A stretch of DNA of 64,000 bases from Delphinus delphis (lineage: Eukaryota > Chordata > Mammalia > Artiodactyla > Delphinidae): assembly GCF_949987515.2 (NCBI RefSeq), contig NC_082688.1, positions 77,628,731 to 77,692,730 of the forward strand, in the 5' to 3' direction. Under the pieces are notes generated by a model. The model was not told where the DNA came from. It did not search any database and saw nothing but the letters and a program-made list of their open reading frames with translations. Both the position numbers and the translations under genes were made by a program. Of this stretch, positions 23,680-35,524 are shown piece after piece (positions within the stretch are counted from its first letter, which is position 1; each line of letters opens with the position of its first letter).

Positions 23680-23865
23680 AATGGTTAAAAACATGGAAAA
23701 CCAAGCCATGTAGGTCTATGTTTGAATTTCATCTTCACATGTCAGGTGTTGCATTATTTTGGGCAAGGCACTTTCTCTGAACTTCAATTTTCATTATCTA
23801 TATATGAGACTAAGATATATTGATTATAAGGATTTAGTGAACTATTATTCTGTATGTATACCTAC
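23680..23865 (+). repeat. MIR SINE fragment
   Basis: Order: gtctatgtttgaatttcatc, ttgggcaaggcactttctct, gaacttcaattttcattatc then tatatatgag, and gattataaggatttagtg. This is the forward MIR layout. Confidence 0.62.
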
Positions 23866-23869
23866 TTTT

Positions 23870-25312
23870 AAGTATAACTGTATAAAATACAACTATATAT
23901 AACAGAAAATAATCCTTTAAGAATAGTATATAAAGTAATATATTTTTACACAGACATAAGATATTTAACAGAGAGTATATCAGAGATATTTAAGGTTATT
24001 ATATTTATATAATAACACACACACAAGGCAGAAAACCTTAGTACAATAATTTATACATAAAAGAGTCTCATAGAATATCAAGTATCAATCACTGGAAGGA
24101 ATAATGTGGAAACAGAGGTTTTTTAATACTATAAGCCTTATTTTTTTGTGGAACATATTCCTTGAATATTCCACTTGCCAGTAAAGAACAAAATAAATAA
24201 GCAAGCAGGGAAGGTAGGGCATAATTCTTTTTATTCATAATACCACTTTCTCTTAGTGTTCCTTACACTTGCCATTCTGTGTTATCCTTTTTCTCTTTTT
24301 TAGGAGGCAATGCTTTATATTGTAACTTCTTGTCTATTTGGTTCCATTGCTATAGATTTTCTGTTCACTGCAGTATAATCATTAGCTATGAATATTGGGA
24401 TAATTGATATAATGAATAATCTATGTAGCTTTTTATTTACCCAAAATGAGATGGAACTTCTATGTACAGGTGATCCTGAGAAGTTAACATCTTTTTCTAG
24501 AAAATTAAAGGACTAGTGGAAATATATCCTCTCCCAATTTCAGAAGTTAGTGAAAAAAGAGGAGATTAAATCTAGCTGCAACTGCACCAGGAGAAGCCAA
24601 GATGGAACTCAAGACAGTTCAGAAACATCAAGCCTACTTAAAGAGACAAATTTAGTTGTGTTGCTCATGTTAACAGGTGACATAAATAAAATAACGGTCA
24701 ACATTTCATGAGTCACAAAACAGTTCCTTGAATATCATGAGCATGTGGACATTTCTCTAGCCAGTGAGTAGCAAATTAATATTTGCTAGCTGTTACTTAT
24801 GTATTTTTTTAATCTATTGATGCCATGTGTTTCCTGAAGCCTATTCATATGAGGGGAATAGATGCAATGATTGGTAATTACCACCTTCAACTTTTTCCTC
24901 ATTCTCTGTCCAATTACTACATTTATTTTTTTCTCTGTGCTTAGCTTGTATCATACACAGTCCACGGGTACAGTTTTAACAAACAAAAAACAATAATTTA
25001 TGTTAAGAGATGTGACAAAGTTACAACTTAACATGGGTGAAGAAAATACCATATAAAACTAAGATATCCTACAAAGCATGTAGGTTTCTCAGTTAACTAT
25101 ATGCAATAAGGAACTCTCTGATTATCAGAATAAAAGAAAATATAATTACATGATACTCAAGTCTAAAACATTCAAAAAAGTAAAATATGAAAATCATAAC
25201 AATATAACAATCAAGCTGTGCTTCTCAAATAATACTGGGTGGTAGATTAAATGATAAGCAAAACTCATACCTGGAATGGTCTTTGAAGATGACAAAGATA
25301 TGTCTCAAATAT
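23870..25312. other. Unassigned AT-rich sequence before the full-length L1
   Basis: Nothing recognised. The stretch ends at the 9-bp target duplication of the L1. Confidence 0.4.
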
Positions 25313-25321
25313 ACTTTATGA

Positions 25322-26748
25322 GACTTCTGGAAAGATGGCGGAAGAGTAAGATGCGGGGATCACCGTTCGCCCCACAGATACACCAGAAATACATCTACAC
25401 ATAGAACAACTCCTACAGAACACCTACTGAATGCACGCAGAAGACCTCAGACCTCCCAAAAGGCAAGAAACCCCCCACGTACCTGGAGGGGATTAAGAAC
25501 ACTGCTTAAAGGAGCTCCAGAGACAGGCGCGAGCTGTGGCTAAAAGCGCGGACCCGCGACAGGCATGAGTCGCTAAGGCTGCTGCTGCCGCCACCAAGAA
25601 GCCTGTGTGCGAGCACAGGTCACTATCCACACCCTGCTTCTGGGGAACCTGTGCAGCCCCTCACTGCCAGGGTCCTGTGAATCAAGGACAACTACCCCGG
25701 GAGAATGCATGGCGCGCCTCAGGCTGGTGCAATGTCACGCAGGCCTCTGCCGCCGCAGGCCCGCCCCGCACTCCTTGCCCCTCCCTAACCCCGGCCTGAG
25801 TGAGCCAGAGCCCCCGAATCAGCGGCTCCGTTAACCCCGTCCTGTCTGAGCAAAGAACAGACGCCCTCCGGCAACCTACACGCAGAGGCGGGGCCAAATC
25901 CAAAGCTGAGCCACTGGGAGCCGTGAGAACAAAGAAGAAAAAGGGAAATCTCTACCAGCAGCTTCAGAAGCAGCGGATTAAAGCTCCACATTCAACTTGA
26001 TGTACCCTGCTTCTGTGGAATACATGAATCGACAACCAATCATCCCAAATTAAGGAGGTGGACTTTGAGAGCAAGATTTATGATTTTTTCCCCTTTTGCT
26101 CTTTTTGTGAGTGTGTATGTGTATGCTTCTGTGTGAGATTTTGTCTGTATAGCTTTGCTTCCACCATTTGTCCCAGGGTTCTATCCGGCCGTTTTTTTGT
26201 TTTTTCTCTTAATAATTATTGTTTTATTTTAATAATTTTATTATATTTTATCTTACTTTATTTTACTTTACCTTTTCTTTCTTTTTTCCTTCCTTCCCTC
26301 CTTCCTCCCTCCTTCCCTCCCTCCTCTCTTTCTTTCTTTCTTTCTACTTCTACTAATTCTTTCTTTCTACTTTTTCTCCCTTTTCTTCTGAGCCGTGTGG
26401 ATGAAAGGCTCTTGGTGCAGCAGCCAGGAGTTAGTGCTGTGCCTCTGAGGTGGGAGAGCCAACTTCAGGACACTGGTTCACAAGAGACCTCCCAGCTCCA
26501 CATAATATCAAGAGCCGAAAATCTCCTAGAGATCTCTATCTCAAAACCAGCACCCAGCTTCACTCAACGACCAGCAAGCTACAGTGCTGGACATCCTATG
26601 CCAAACAACTAGCAAAACAGGAACACAACCCCACCCATTAGCAGAGAGGCTGCCTAAAATCATAATAAGTCCAGAGACACCCAAAAACACACCACCAGAC
26701 GTGGACCTGCCCACCAGAAAGACAAGATCCAGTCTCATCCACCAGAAC
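25322..26748 (+). promoter_or_regulatory. L1 5' UTR / internal promoter region
   Basis: Lies between the 5' end of the L1 and the first in-frame ATG of ORF1 (26749). The first 600 bp are markedly GC-rich for this window, with CpGs such as gcgcgagctg and gcgcggacccgcgacagg near 25530-25560. At 25332-25341 it contains aagatggcgg, matching the YY1-site core known near the start of primate L1 5' UTRs. The second half has an AT-rich block (about 26205-26275) and a long pyrimidine tract (26270-26391). Promoter function is inferred from L1 family knowledge. Confidence 0.8.
26270..26391 (+). repeat. Polypyrimidine (TTCC/CTTT)n tract in L1 5' UTR
   Basis: A C/T-only run of ttccttccctcc-type units followed by tttctttctttc units, with few interruptions. 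It falls within the 5' UTR, about 360 bp before ORF1. The 184-codon frame across it (26058-26612) is a composition artefact. Confidence 0.9.
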
Positions 26749-27672
26749 ATGAGAAGAGAGGAAAACACACAGCAGATGAAGGAGAAAGATAAAAACCCAC
26801 CAGACCGAACAAATGAAGAGGAAATAGGCAGTCTACCTAAAAAAGAACTCAGAATAATGATAGTAAAGATGATCCAAAATCTTGTTAATAGACAAAATGC
26901 AAGAAACATTTAACAAGGACCTAGAAGTACTAAAGATGAAACAAACAATGACGAACAACACAACAAATGAAATGAAAAATACGCTAGATGGGATCAATAG
27001 CAGAATAACTGAGGAAGAAGAATGGATAAGTGACCTGGAAGATAAAATAGTGGAAATAATAACTGCAGAGCAGAATAAAGAAAACAGAATGAAAAGAACT
27101 GAGGACAGTCTCAGAGACCTCTGGGACAACATTAAACATACCAACATTCGAATTATAGGGGTTCCAGAAGAAGAAGAGAAAAAGAAAGGGACTGAGAAAA
27201 AATGTGAAGAGATTATAGTTGAAAACTTCCCTAATATGGGAAAGGAAATAGTTAATCAAGTCCAGGAAGCACAGAGAGTCTCATACACGATAAATCCAAG
27301 GAGAAATATGCCAAGACACATATTAATCAAACTGTCAAAAATTAAATACAAAGAAAGCATATTAAAAGCAGCAGGGAAAAACAACAAATAACACCCAAGG
27401 GAATCCCCATAAGGTTAACAGCTGATCTCTCAGCAGAAACCGTACAAGCCAGAAGGGGGTGGCAGGACATATTTAAAGTGATGAAGGAGAAAAACCTGCA
27501 ACCAAGATTACTCTACCCAGCAAGGATCTCATTCAGATTTGATGGACAAATTAAAATCTTTACAGACAAGCAAAAGCTGAGAGAGTTCAGCACCACAAAA
27601 ACAGCTCTACAACAACTATTAAAGGAACTTCTCCAGGCAAGAAACACAAGAGAAGGAAAAGACCTACAATAA
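26749..27672 (+). pseudogene. L1 ORF1 (RNA-binding chaperone ORF1p), frameshifted
   Basis: ORF1p normally coats L1 RNA as a trimer and is needed for retrotransposition. The first in-frame ATG is at 26749, within QNMRREENTQQ; the frame is open upstream but only from a non-ATG start. Seen in order: a charged N-terminus (PDRTNEEEIGSLPKKELR), a coiled-coil-like stretch (about 26900-27100), an RRM-like core with NIRIIGVPEEE and ENFPNMGKE (about 27140-27240), and a C-terminal domain with LQPRLLYPARISFRFDG (27495 on). The frame shifts at about 26885-26895, again near 27375-27400 after AAGKNNK, then runs to the TAA at 27670-27672. Total span (about 307 codons) is near the usual L1 ORF1 length. Not functional as written. 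Confidence 0.88.
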
Positions 27673-27694
27673 CGAACCCAAAACAATTAAGAAA

Positions 27695-30600
27695 ATGGGA
27701 ATAGGAACATACATATCGATAATTACCTTAAATGTAAATGGACTAAATGCTCCCACCAAAAGACACAGATTGGCTGAATGGATACAAAAACAAGACCCAT
27801 ATATTCGCTGTCTGCAAGAGACCCACTTCAGACCTAGAGACACATACAGACTGAAAGTAAGGGGATGGAAAAAGATATTTCATGTAAATGGAAACCAAAA
27901 GAAAGCTAGAGTAGCAATTCTCATATCAGACAAAATAGACTTTAAAATAAAGACTATTAGAAGAGACAAAGAAGGACACTACATAATGATCAAAGGATAG
28001 ATCCAAGAAGAAGATATAACAATTGTAAATATTTATGCACCCAACATAGGAGCACCTCAATACATAACGCAAATACTAACAGCCATAAAAGGGGAAATTG
28101 ACAGTAACACATTCATAGTAGGGAACTTTAACACCCCACTTTCACCAATGGACAGATCATCCAAAATGAAAATAAATAAGGAAACACAAGCTTTAAATGA
28201 TACATTAAACAAGATGGACTTAATTGATATCTATAGGACATTCCATCCAAAAACAACAGAATACACTTTCTTCTCAAGTGCTCATGGAACATTCTCCAGG
28301 ATAGATCATATCCTGGGTCACAAATCAAGCCCTGGTAAATTTAAGAAAATTGAAATTGTATCAAGTATCTTTTCCGACCACAACACTATGAGACTGGATA
28401 TCAATTACAGGAAAAGATCTGTAAAAAATACAAACAGATGGAGGCTAAACAATACACTACTTAATAACGAAGTGATCACTGAAGAAATCAAAGAGGAAAT
28501 AAAAAAATACCTAGAAACAAATGACAATGGAGACATGACGACCCAAAATCTATGGGATGCAGCAAAAGCAGTTCTAAGAGGGAAGTTTATAGCAATACAA
28601 ATCTACCTTAAGAAACAGGAAACATCTCAAATAAATAACCTAACCTTGTACCTAAAGCAATTAGAGAAAGAAGAACCAAAAAAACCCCAAAGTTAGCAGA
28701 AGGAAAGAAATCATAAAAGTCAGATCAGAAATAAATGAAAAAGAAATGAAGGAAATGATAGCAAAGATCAATAAAACTAAAAGCTGGTTCTTTGAGAAGA
28801 TAAACAAAATTGATAAACCATTAGCCAGACTCATCAAGAAAAAAAGGGAGGACTCAAATCAACACAATTAGAAATGAAAAAGGGGAAGTAACAACTGACA
28901 CTGCAGAAATACAAAAGATCATGAGAGATTACTACAAGCAACTCTATGCCAATAAGATGGACAACCTGGAAGAAATGGAAAAATTCTTAGAAAGGCACAA
29001 CCTGCCAAGACTGAATCAGGAAGAAATAGAAAATATGAACAGACCAATCACAAGCACTGAAATTGAAACTGTGATTAAAAATCTTCCAACAAACAAAAGC
29101 CCAGGACCAGATGGCTTCACGGGTGAATTCTATCAAACATTTAGAGAAGAGCTAACACCTATCCTTCTCAAACTCTTCCAAAATATAGCAGTGGGAGGAA
29201 CACTCCCAAACTTATTCTATGAGGCCACCATCACCCTGATACCAAAACCAGACAAGGAAGTCACAAAGAAAGAAAACTACAGGCCAATATCACTGATGCA
29301 CATAGATGCAAAAATCCTCGACAAAATACTAGCAAACAGAATCCAACAGCACATTAAACAGATCATACACTATAATCAAGTGGGGTTTATTCCAGGAATG
29401 CAAGGATTCTTCAATACACGCAAATCAATCAACGTGATACACCATATTAACAAACTGAAGGAGAAAAACCATATGATCATCCACATAGATGCAGAGCAAG
29501 CTTTTGACAAAATTCAACACCCATTTATGATAAAACCCTGCAGAATGTAGGCATAGAGGGAACTTTCCTCAACATAATAAAGGCCATATATGACAAACCC
29601 ACAGCCAACATCGCCCTCAATGGTGAAAAACTGAAAGCATTTCCACTGAGATCAGGAAAAAGACAAGGTTGCCCACTCTCACCACTCTTATTCAACATAG
29701 TTTTGGAAGTTTTAGCCACAGCAATCAGAGAAGGAAAGAAAATAAAAGGAATCCAAATCAGAAAGGAAAAAGTAAAGCTGTCACTATTTGCAGATGACAT
29801 GATACTATACATAGAGAATCCTAAAGATGCTACCAGAAAACTACTAGAGCTAATTAATGAATTTGGGAAAGTAGCAGGATACAAAGTTAATGCACAGAAA
29901 TGTCTTGCATTCCTATACACTAATGATGAAAAATCTGAAAGTGAAATCAAGAAAACACTCCCATTTACCATTGCAACAAAAAGAATAAAATATCTAGGAA
30001 TAAACCTACCTAAGGAGATAAAAGACCTGTATGCAGAAATTTATAAGACACTAATGAAAGAAATTAAAGATAATACAAATAGATGGAGAGATATACCATG
30101 TTCTTGCATTGGAAGAATCAACATTGTGAAAATGACTCTACTACCCAAAGCAATCTACAGATTCAATGCAATCCCTATCAAACTAACACTGGCAGTTTTC
30201 ACAGAACTAAAACAAAAAATTCCACAATTTGTATGAAAACACAAAAGACCCTGAATAGCCGAAGCAATCTTGAGAATGAAAAACGGAGCTGGAGGAATCA
30301 GGCTCCCTGACTTTAGACTATACTACAAAGCTACAGTAATCAAGACAGTATGGTACTGGCACAGAAACAGAAAGATAGATCAATGGAACAGGATAGAAAG
30401 CCCAGAGATAAACCGACGCACATATGGTCACCTTATCTTTGATAAAGGAGGCAGGAATGTACAGTGGAGAAAGGACAGCCACTTCAATAAGTGGGTCTGG
30501 GAAAACTGGACAGGTACATGTAGAAGTATGAGATTAGATCACTCCCTAACACCATACACAAAAATAAGCTTTAAGAATGGATTAAAGACCTAAATATAAG

Positions 30601-31510
30601 GCCAGAAACTATCGAACTCTTAGAGGAAAACATAGGCAGGACACTCTATGACATAAATCACAGCAATATCCTTTTTGACCCACCTTCTAGAGAAATGGAA
30701 ATAAAAACAAAAATAAATAAATGGGACCTAATGAAACTTCAAAGCTTTTGCACAGCAAAGGAAACCATAAACAAGACCAAAAGACAACTCTCGGAATGGG
30801 AGAAAATATTTGCAAATGGAACAACTGACAAAGGATTAAGCTCCAAAATTTATAAGCAGCTCATGCAGCTTAATAACAAAAAAACAAACAACTCAATCCA
30901 AAAATGGGCAGAAGACCTAAATAGACATTTCTCCAAAGAAGATATACAGACTGCCAACAAACACATGAAAGAATGCTCAACATCATTAATCATTAGAGAA
31001 ATGCAAATCAAAACTACAATGAGATATCATCTCACACCAGTCAGAATGGCCATCAAAAAATCTAGAAACAATAAATGCTGGAGATGGTGTGGAGAAAAGG
31101 GAACCCTTTTGCACTGTTGGTCGGAATGTAAATTGATACAGCCACTGTGGAGAAAAGTATGGAGGTTCCTTAAAAAACTACAAATAGAACTACCATATGA
31201 CCCAGGAATCCCACTACTGGGCATATACCCTGAGAAAACCATAATTCAAAAAGAGTCATGTACCAAAATGTTCATTGCAGCTCTATTTACAATAGCCCGG
31301 AGATGGAAACAACCTAAGTGTCCATCATTGGATGAATGGATAAAGAAGATGTGGCACATATATACAATGCAATATTACTCCGCCATAAAAAGAAACGAAA
31401 TTGAGCTGTTTGTGGTGAGGTGGATAGACCTGGAGTCTGTCATACAGAGTGAAGTGAGTCAGAGAGAGAGAGACAAGTACTGTATGCTAACACATATATA
31501 TGGAATTTAA
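27695..31510 (+). pseudogene. L1 ORF2 (endonuclease-reverse transcriptase), multiply disrupted
   Basis: ORF2p nicks target DNA and copies L1 RNA there. ATG at 27695, 22 bp after ORF1. Endonuclease: the QETH glutamate (27818-27820) and FSDH Asp-His (28376-28381) are kept, but the canonical GDFN reads GNFN (Asn codon 28124-28126). Reverse transcriptase: [24 protein letters not shown] (motif A) and FADD (29787-29798, motif C) are present. The C-terminal CX3CX7HX4C motif (31076-31129) is intact. Damage: TAG at 27998-28000, frameshifts near 28680, 28850, 29530 and 30585, and TGAs at 30234-30236 and 30252-30254. The span (3,816 bp) equals a full-length ORF2, so the losses are point changes and small indels, not large deletions. 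Confidence 0.93.
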
Positions 31511-31889
31511 GAAAAAAAAATGTCATGAAAAGCCTAGGGGTAAAACAGGAATAAAGACACAGACCTACTAGGGAATGGACTTGAGGATATGGGGAGGGGA
31601 AAGGTTAATCTGTGACAAAGCGAGAGAGAGGCATGGACATATATACACTAGCCAAGCGTAGGGTAGATAGCTGGTGGAAAGCAGCCACATAGCACAGGGA
31701 GATCAGCTCGGTGCTTTGTGACTGCCTGGAGGTGTGGGATATGGAGGGTGGGAGGGAGGGAGATGCAAGAGGGAAGAGATATTGCAATATATGTATATGT
31801 ATAACTGATTCATTTTGCTGTAAAGCAGAAACTAACACACCATTGTAATATACTTCAATAAAGATGTAAAAAAATATACATATATATAC
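31511..31889 (+). other. L1 3' UTR with polypurine tract and A-rich tail
   Basis: Follows the ORF2 stop. It contains agggaatggacttgaggata and cagggagatcagctcggtgc, a G-run tract at 31746-31760, attcattttgctgtaaagca, and cttcaataaagatgtaaaaa, which includes an AATAAA signal before the short A-rich tail. Confidence 0.9.
31746..31760 (+). other. Canonical G-quadruplex motif in L1 3' UTR
   Basis: gggtgggagggaggg: four G3 runs with single-base loops, the most stable intramolecular quadruplex class. Similar G-rich tracts occur at the same relative place in other L1 copies of this window. Confidence 0.85.
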
Positions 31890-31967
31890 ACTTTATGAAT
31901 AAGGTACATTATTTTTAAAATATGAAATTCTCTAAGATAAAAAGGAAAACCTAAAATATATAATTTG

Positions 31968-32171
31968 GGGCTTCCCTGGTGGCGCAGTGGTTGAGAGTCC
32001 GCCTGCCGATGCAGGGGACACCGGTTCGTGCCCCGGTCTGGGAAGATCCCACATGCCACGGAACGGCTGGGCCCGTGAGCCATGGCCGCTGAGCCTGCGC
32101 GTCCGGAGCCTGTGCTCCGCAACGGGAGAGGCCACAACAGTGAGAGGCCCGCGTACCACAAAAAAAAAAAA

Positions 32172-32199
<28 letters not shown>
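31968..32199 (+). mobile_element. CHR SINE, short cetacean-type form, with (TA)n-expanded tail
   Basis: Head gggcttccctggtggcgcag, B-box-like ggttcgtgccccg (about 32022), end gcgtacc plus poly(A), which runs into (TA)n with one GTA interruption. Exact 12-bp target duplication atatataatttg at 31956-31967 and 32200-32211. It lies 78 bp beyond the full-length L1. Confidence 0.95.
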
Positions 32200-32206
<7 letters not shown>

Positions 32207-32211
32207 ATTTG

Positions 32212-34335
32212 ATAATTGTCTATTCCATATGCATATTGTATCCCAAATATGGCATAATTCCTACATACTTAAATCATAAATGAAGGGTTTAAATTATATA
32301 TAAACATATATGTATATATGTGTTTTCATACAAATATCTGTATTCACATGCAATAAGTATATAAATGTATTTGTGTACCTATTTACATAGATCAACACAG
32401 ATAACTGTAATCTATCTATATATCTATCTTGCATCTAGTATGGATGTGATATAAAAATATAAGGGAATGTATATATGTTACACACATACGTGCACACAAA
32501 CACACAGAAAGAGAAAAACGTGATTAGGGGAAATTACCCTGTGAACCTTCCTCTGCTTTAGTCATTTTTGTCATTTTACAGTGGTTAATCTATTCCAAAT
32601 TACATCTATTTTTTTATAAATATGAGACAGTGATCTAATTACACAAATCCTTTCTTATTAGGGTAAACAACAGCTACTTGTGGTATGATGCTAAGTCAGT
32701 ATGACGGAAGGCATGTAATGAAATAAGACTTTCAAATCATATTAGCGTACAGATACTATGCTTCATGATCATTTTCAACAGCATTGTAGTCAGTGGTTAA
32801 TGATATGCATGTCCTGGAAACAGAGCATATTTTGTTTGATCAGGTAGGTTAAGAAGTGACACAACAGTGCAGTCGTGAGGCTCTTGATTGCTGAGCATTC
32901 TTGTTACTTGCTGGTTATTTAAGGAGAACCTCACTGATTATTTTAAGCAGACTAATTGGAAATGAATGAGCTCTCAGAGTTTATCAGTTGAAGCAGCAGC
33001 ATAAATCATCCTCGTCCATGTACTCTTCACAATGCCAGTGGGTGGTAGTGTAGGGGTGGAATTTAAGTGGGTCATTTCAAAATCACAGTCAAACACATCA
33101 TGTTGTGATGGTGTCTCATGTTAAAAGTAGGAACTGGTTGCTTAGAACCTGTACAATATTTGCAATTCAGTTTTTATTTTATTTTTTGTAAGTGACAGCC
33201 GTTATTCAATGAAAAATGGAATTAGGAATTCAGCTCTTTAAAACACATGAGATACTCTGGTTTAAAAGGTTTAGAGGACCAGTATTTTCAGCAACATTTG
33301 CCCTGGATTCCTGAGTGGAAAGCACCTTCAAAGTAAACCTAGGGCTCTGTGAAGCAGCTGAAAATTTGTACTTCTAGAATGCCCTATGTTTAGCAGCTTA
33401 AATACTACATTCATGCCAATTATAGATTTAATAACACATTTGAGTGTGAATTTTCCACACTGCTTCAGAATTTTTTAAATTACCTTTACCTTTTACTGTT
33501 TGTGTGTGTGGTTTCTTTGAAGTGGATCCAACTTTTAAAATAGAACATAAATAGTGTGTATGAGAAATGAAAAGAATTACGGTTTCTGAACTGGGCTTTT
33601 GTTTTATGTTTTATTTTTTAAGTGAGCGTCACTGTGAATTTCTAAAGTTGTATGTAGATTATATGTATGTCACATTTCTGAAAATATTTCTATAGTTTTC
33701 ATCGAGTTACTAAATAGGTTTTTGATCCCCAAATATAAATACCTTTAGAGTCATCTTTCCTTTTCACAGTGATGGATCAATTTTGATGGTAAAGTATCTG
33801 TAAATTGAGAACGTGCTTGTTTACTGGATACATAACTAGAGTCTCTTGAATGACAGCAGTGTCAACGTTCTGACAATTACCTATTTTGTCTATAACTCCA
33901 TTTATGTTCAATTTAAATTTCACTTCAAGCATTATACCGTTTTGTTTCTTTGCTGCACTTTCATCTTTGCTGAACCAGTCCCTTTCTTGAGTATCCATAT
34001 TTGTAAAATGTCAGAAGTTTATCACCAAGACACAAGAATGTGAGACATTGACATGCTTTGCCCCCTGTACTTGAACTGAGTAACAAATGTGCAGTGATCA
34101 ATCACTGAATGACTTTGGAAGAAATGATGTGATTGATTGCTAATCCTAATATGCATCTGTTACTTATATGAAGATTTGTGGACTGAAGAGACAGCAGCGA
34201 AGTTTGTACTTTATTCAATTACTCACACCTAATACACAGTGGTAACTGAAATTTGAACCATGTTGTGGGGGATTGGTATTATTTAACTAACTGTGGTAAA
34301 TGAAACTCGTACATATCAGAATCATATAACGTGAG
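32212..34335. other. Unassigned sequence
   Basis: AT-rich at first, with TATA/CATA simple patches to about 32500, then mixed sequence. No gene or repeat family was assigned. Confidence 0.4.
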
Positions 34336-34339
34336 GACT

Positions 34340-35335
34340 ACTTTCATTCAATATCCAGTGAAAATATCATTCAAATATAAAGGCAAAATACTTTTTCAGA
34401 TCAACAAAGGCTGAGAGAATTTTAACCACCATATCTGAACCAATAGAAATACAGAGGAACTTCTTCAGGCTGATGGGAAATGGTAGCAGCCTAAGTGATA
34501 GGAAACATGAATCTATAGGAAAGAAAGAATAACACCAGAAGGAAGATCTCCTTGAGTAACTTTAAAGAACATATATTTTTTCCTTTTTATATAAATCTAA
34601 AAGTCAGTTGACAATTTAAATGCAAAAAAATTATCCATTTTGAGATGTAAAATATATGAAAATAATATTATCAAGAATGTGGTAAAGAGAAGTGAAGTGT
34701 GTAAGGTTCTTGTATTTTACATAAAGCATGATATTACCTATACGTAGATTCTGATGAGAGACAGAGTATTACAATTTCCTATAAATATATAGATATAACT
34801 AATAATACCAATAGAGTAATTAAATTAATAAACATTTTTGATTAATCCAAAAGGAAGCAGGAAATATTTTTAATTAATCCAGAGTGACAGTTCAGATGAA
34901 AATAAAAATAAACAATGGTAGCTTCAAATCCAATCGCATCTGTAATTCCACTAAATGTAAATTGACTATTCCCATTACAAATAGACATCAGACTAGGTAA
35001 AATAGGCAGTCCCAACTACATAGTCTGAAAGAGATTAATTAGAAATATAAAGACATGTTAGGCTTGATAAAATAATGAAAAAAATAAACCATTCAAAAAG
35101 TAAACGTAAGAAGGCTGTTTTGTCTACATTAACATAATGTAGATCTCTAGATAGTAAGTCTCAGAAGAAAAACAGGGCAATTCATAAAAAGGTCAATTCA
35201 TCAGGAATACATAACAATCATAAATGTGTGTGTGTGCCTGAAGAAAGAGCTTCAAAGTCATAAAAAAAAAAAAACCTGTGAAAAATAGAGAAATAGGCAA
35301 ATCCATGAGTATAGTTAGAGATTTTAATACATACT
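34340..35335 (+). mobile_element. Ancient L1M: ORF1 end to ORF2 endonuclease region
   Basis: Order of recognisable steps: ttcagatcaacaaaggctga then gagaatttt; aggaacttcttcaggctgat; ccactaaatgtaaattgact then attcccattacaaatagaca; aattcatcaggaatacataa; and gagattttaatac, which corresponds to the GDFN region of the endonuclease. All frames are broken. Confidence 0.65.
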
Positions 35336-35520
35336 GCACTGTGACTTTAATGAAGTTACTTTTTCTCTTAAAGCTAGTCTCCTGGTCTGTTAAATAAGTA
35401 TAATTTCTGTCTTAAAATATGAAGTTTAAATGGGATAATACATGTGAAGTGTTTAGCACAGTTCTATATGGCCCATAAAAAGGTTTCTGTAAAGAGTTGA
35501 TACTAATGTTTCTTTAAATT
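35336..35520 (+). repeat. MIR SINE fragment
   Basis: Order: actgtgactttaatgaagtt, ggtctgttaaataagtataa, tttaaatgggataatacatg then tgaagtgtttagcacagttc. Forward MIR layout, well recognisable. Confidence 0.7.
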
Positions 35521-35524
35521 TAAA

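Larger units (their letters stand above)
25322..31889 (+). mobile_element. Complete (full-length) L1 LINE, 6.57 kb, inactive
   Basis: The sequence actttatga occurs at 25313-25321 and again at 31890-31898, directly flanking the element, so this is a complete target-primed insertion. In order it holds a GC-rich 5' UTR (25322 to about 26748), ORF1, a 22-bp spacer, ORF2 to 31510, a 3' UTR and an A-rich tail. The 5' end gacttctggaaagatggcgg is retained, which is unusual because most L1 copies are 5'-truncated. Frameshifts and stops in both ORFs show it cannot now move by itself. It still carries promoter-like and G-quadruplex features. Confidence 0.95.

Noticed and set aside
26058..26612. 184-codon open frame in front of the L1 ORF1
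   Set aside because: It lies in the L1 5' UTR and much of it is the polypyrimidine tract translated as F, L, S and P. No conserved L1 protein is known in this position and frame.
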